5,535 nt of DNA. Origin: Oscillospiraceae bacterium. GTDB taxonomy: Bacteria; Bacillota_A; Clostridia; Oscillospirales; CAG-272. Below, one piece after another: positions 5,378 to 5,535 of the stretch (its first letter is position 1; each line of letters opens with the position of its first letter). Both the position numbers and the translations under genes were made by a program. The notes under the pieces are model-generated. The model was not told where the DNA came from. It saw only the letters and a program-made list of their open reading frames with translations, and did no database searches. The DNA lies in the NCBI GenBank assembly GCA_015064195.1, contig SVSO01000203.1, positions 1 to 5,535 on the forward strand, read 5' to 3'.

Positions 5378-5535
5378 TTATACAGCCTGATTGCCGCTCA
5401 CAAACGCGGCATTCACATGGATGCCCTCATCGAACACAATCACGTCCGCATCGTATCCGGCTTCGAGCCTGCCCTTATTGATGCCCATGATCTTCGCGGG
5501 CACCTCGGCAGCCATCTTCACCGCATCGGTGAGCG
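5378..5535 (-). CDS. nagA: N-acetylglucosamine-6-phosphate deacetylase, C-terminal end (partial)
   Basis: The last 51 residues are visible; the start and the metal-binding catalytic residues lie beyond the right edge. The tail reads LTDAVKMAAEVPAKIMGINK, then GRLEAGYDADVIVFDEGIHV and a short end AAFVSGNQAV. The pattern 'A..MA...PA.IMG...G.(L/I)..G.DAD(V/L)(I/V)..D......V...G' is the closing beta-sandwich part of NagA. NagA is the cytoplasmic amidohydrolase that removes acetate from GlcNAc-6-phosphate so that NagB can feed it to glycolysis or cell wall synthesis. Other amidohydrolases (dihydroorotase, imidazolonepropionase) share a G..G.DAD motif, but the VKMA..PAKIMG and VNAAFVSG pieces fit NagA best. 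The gene converges on the lipoprotein gene and shares its terminator, so the two are not co-transcribed. Confidence 0.85.
   Translation of the reverse strand, partial: LTDAVKMAAEVPAKIMGINKGRLEAGYDADVIVFDEGIHVNAAFVSGNQAV

Overview
The window looks like a chromosomal segment of a Gram-positive anaerobe of the class Clostridia, most likely Oscillospiraceae/Ruminococcaceae from a gut or rumen community. This is an inference from several points: strong AGGAG-type ribosome binding sites, sigma-A promoters with exact TATAAT boxes, a Thr/Ala-rich linker after a lipobox, a solute-binding protein of the kind common in these bacteria, and a moderate-GC codon bias. No mobile element, CRISPR array, tRNA or rRNA was seen.

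Left part (1-2755, + strand). The window opens inside the last 74 codons of a TIGR01212/YhcC-type radical SAM protein. After a 226-bp gap holding a weak terminator candidate and a good promoter comes a 691-residue EF-G-like translational GTPase. It is the EF-G-2 type paralogue rather than the str-operon factor, because its P-loop, switch I, switch II and NKxD motifs all deviate from housekeeping EF-G. A 55-residue DUF3006-like gene follows 58 bp later, behind a hairpin that may be a partial terminator. A perfect hairpin closes this unit.

Middle part (2756-3853). An AraC-family regulator lies on the - strand. Its 5' end faces a 189-bp divergent control region, the best-structured regulatory DNA in the window. 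The regulator has an ideal promoter: TTGACA, 17 bp, TATAAT, with an extended TGn. The gene on the other side has an exact TATAAT but a poor -35. Between the two promoters sit two copies of a bipartite motif, TTGAGCA-N5-CGAC, exactly 21 bp apart. The downstream copy ends at the base before the weak -35. This matches an AraC-family operator in an activating (class II) position.

Right part (3854-5535). The divergent target is a 492-residue lipoprotein, an ABC-type extracellular solute-binding protein with a calcium-loop motif. No permease or ATPase gene follows it. A bidirectional terminator closes this unit, and the C-terminus of N-acetylglucosamine-6-phosphate deacetylase (NagA) enters from the other strand. 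The likely local logic is a sugar-sensing AraC regulator switching on an orphan binding lipoprotein. The nearby nagA hints at amino-sugar use, but it is not in the same transcript. No wholly new system is evident. The points most worth following are the operator, the catalytically unusual EF-G paralogue, and a shared hairpin core in the two convergent terminators.
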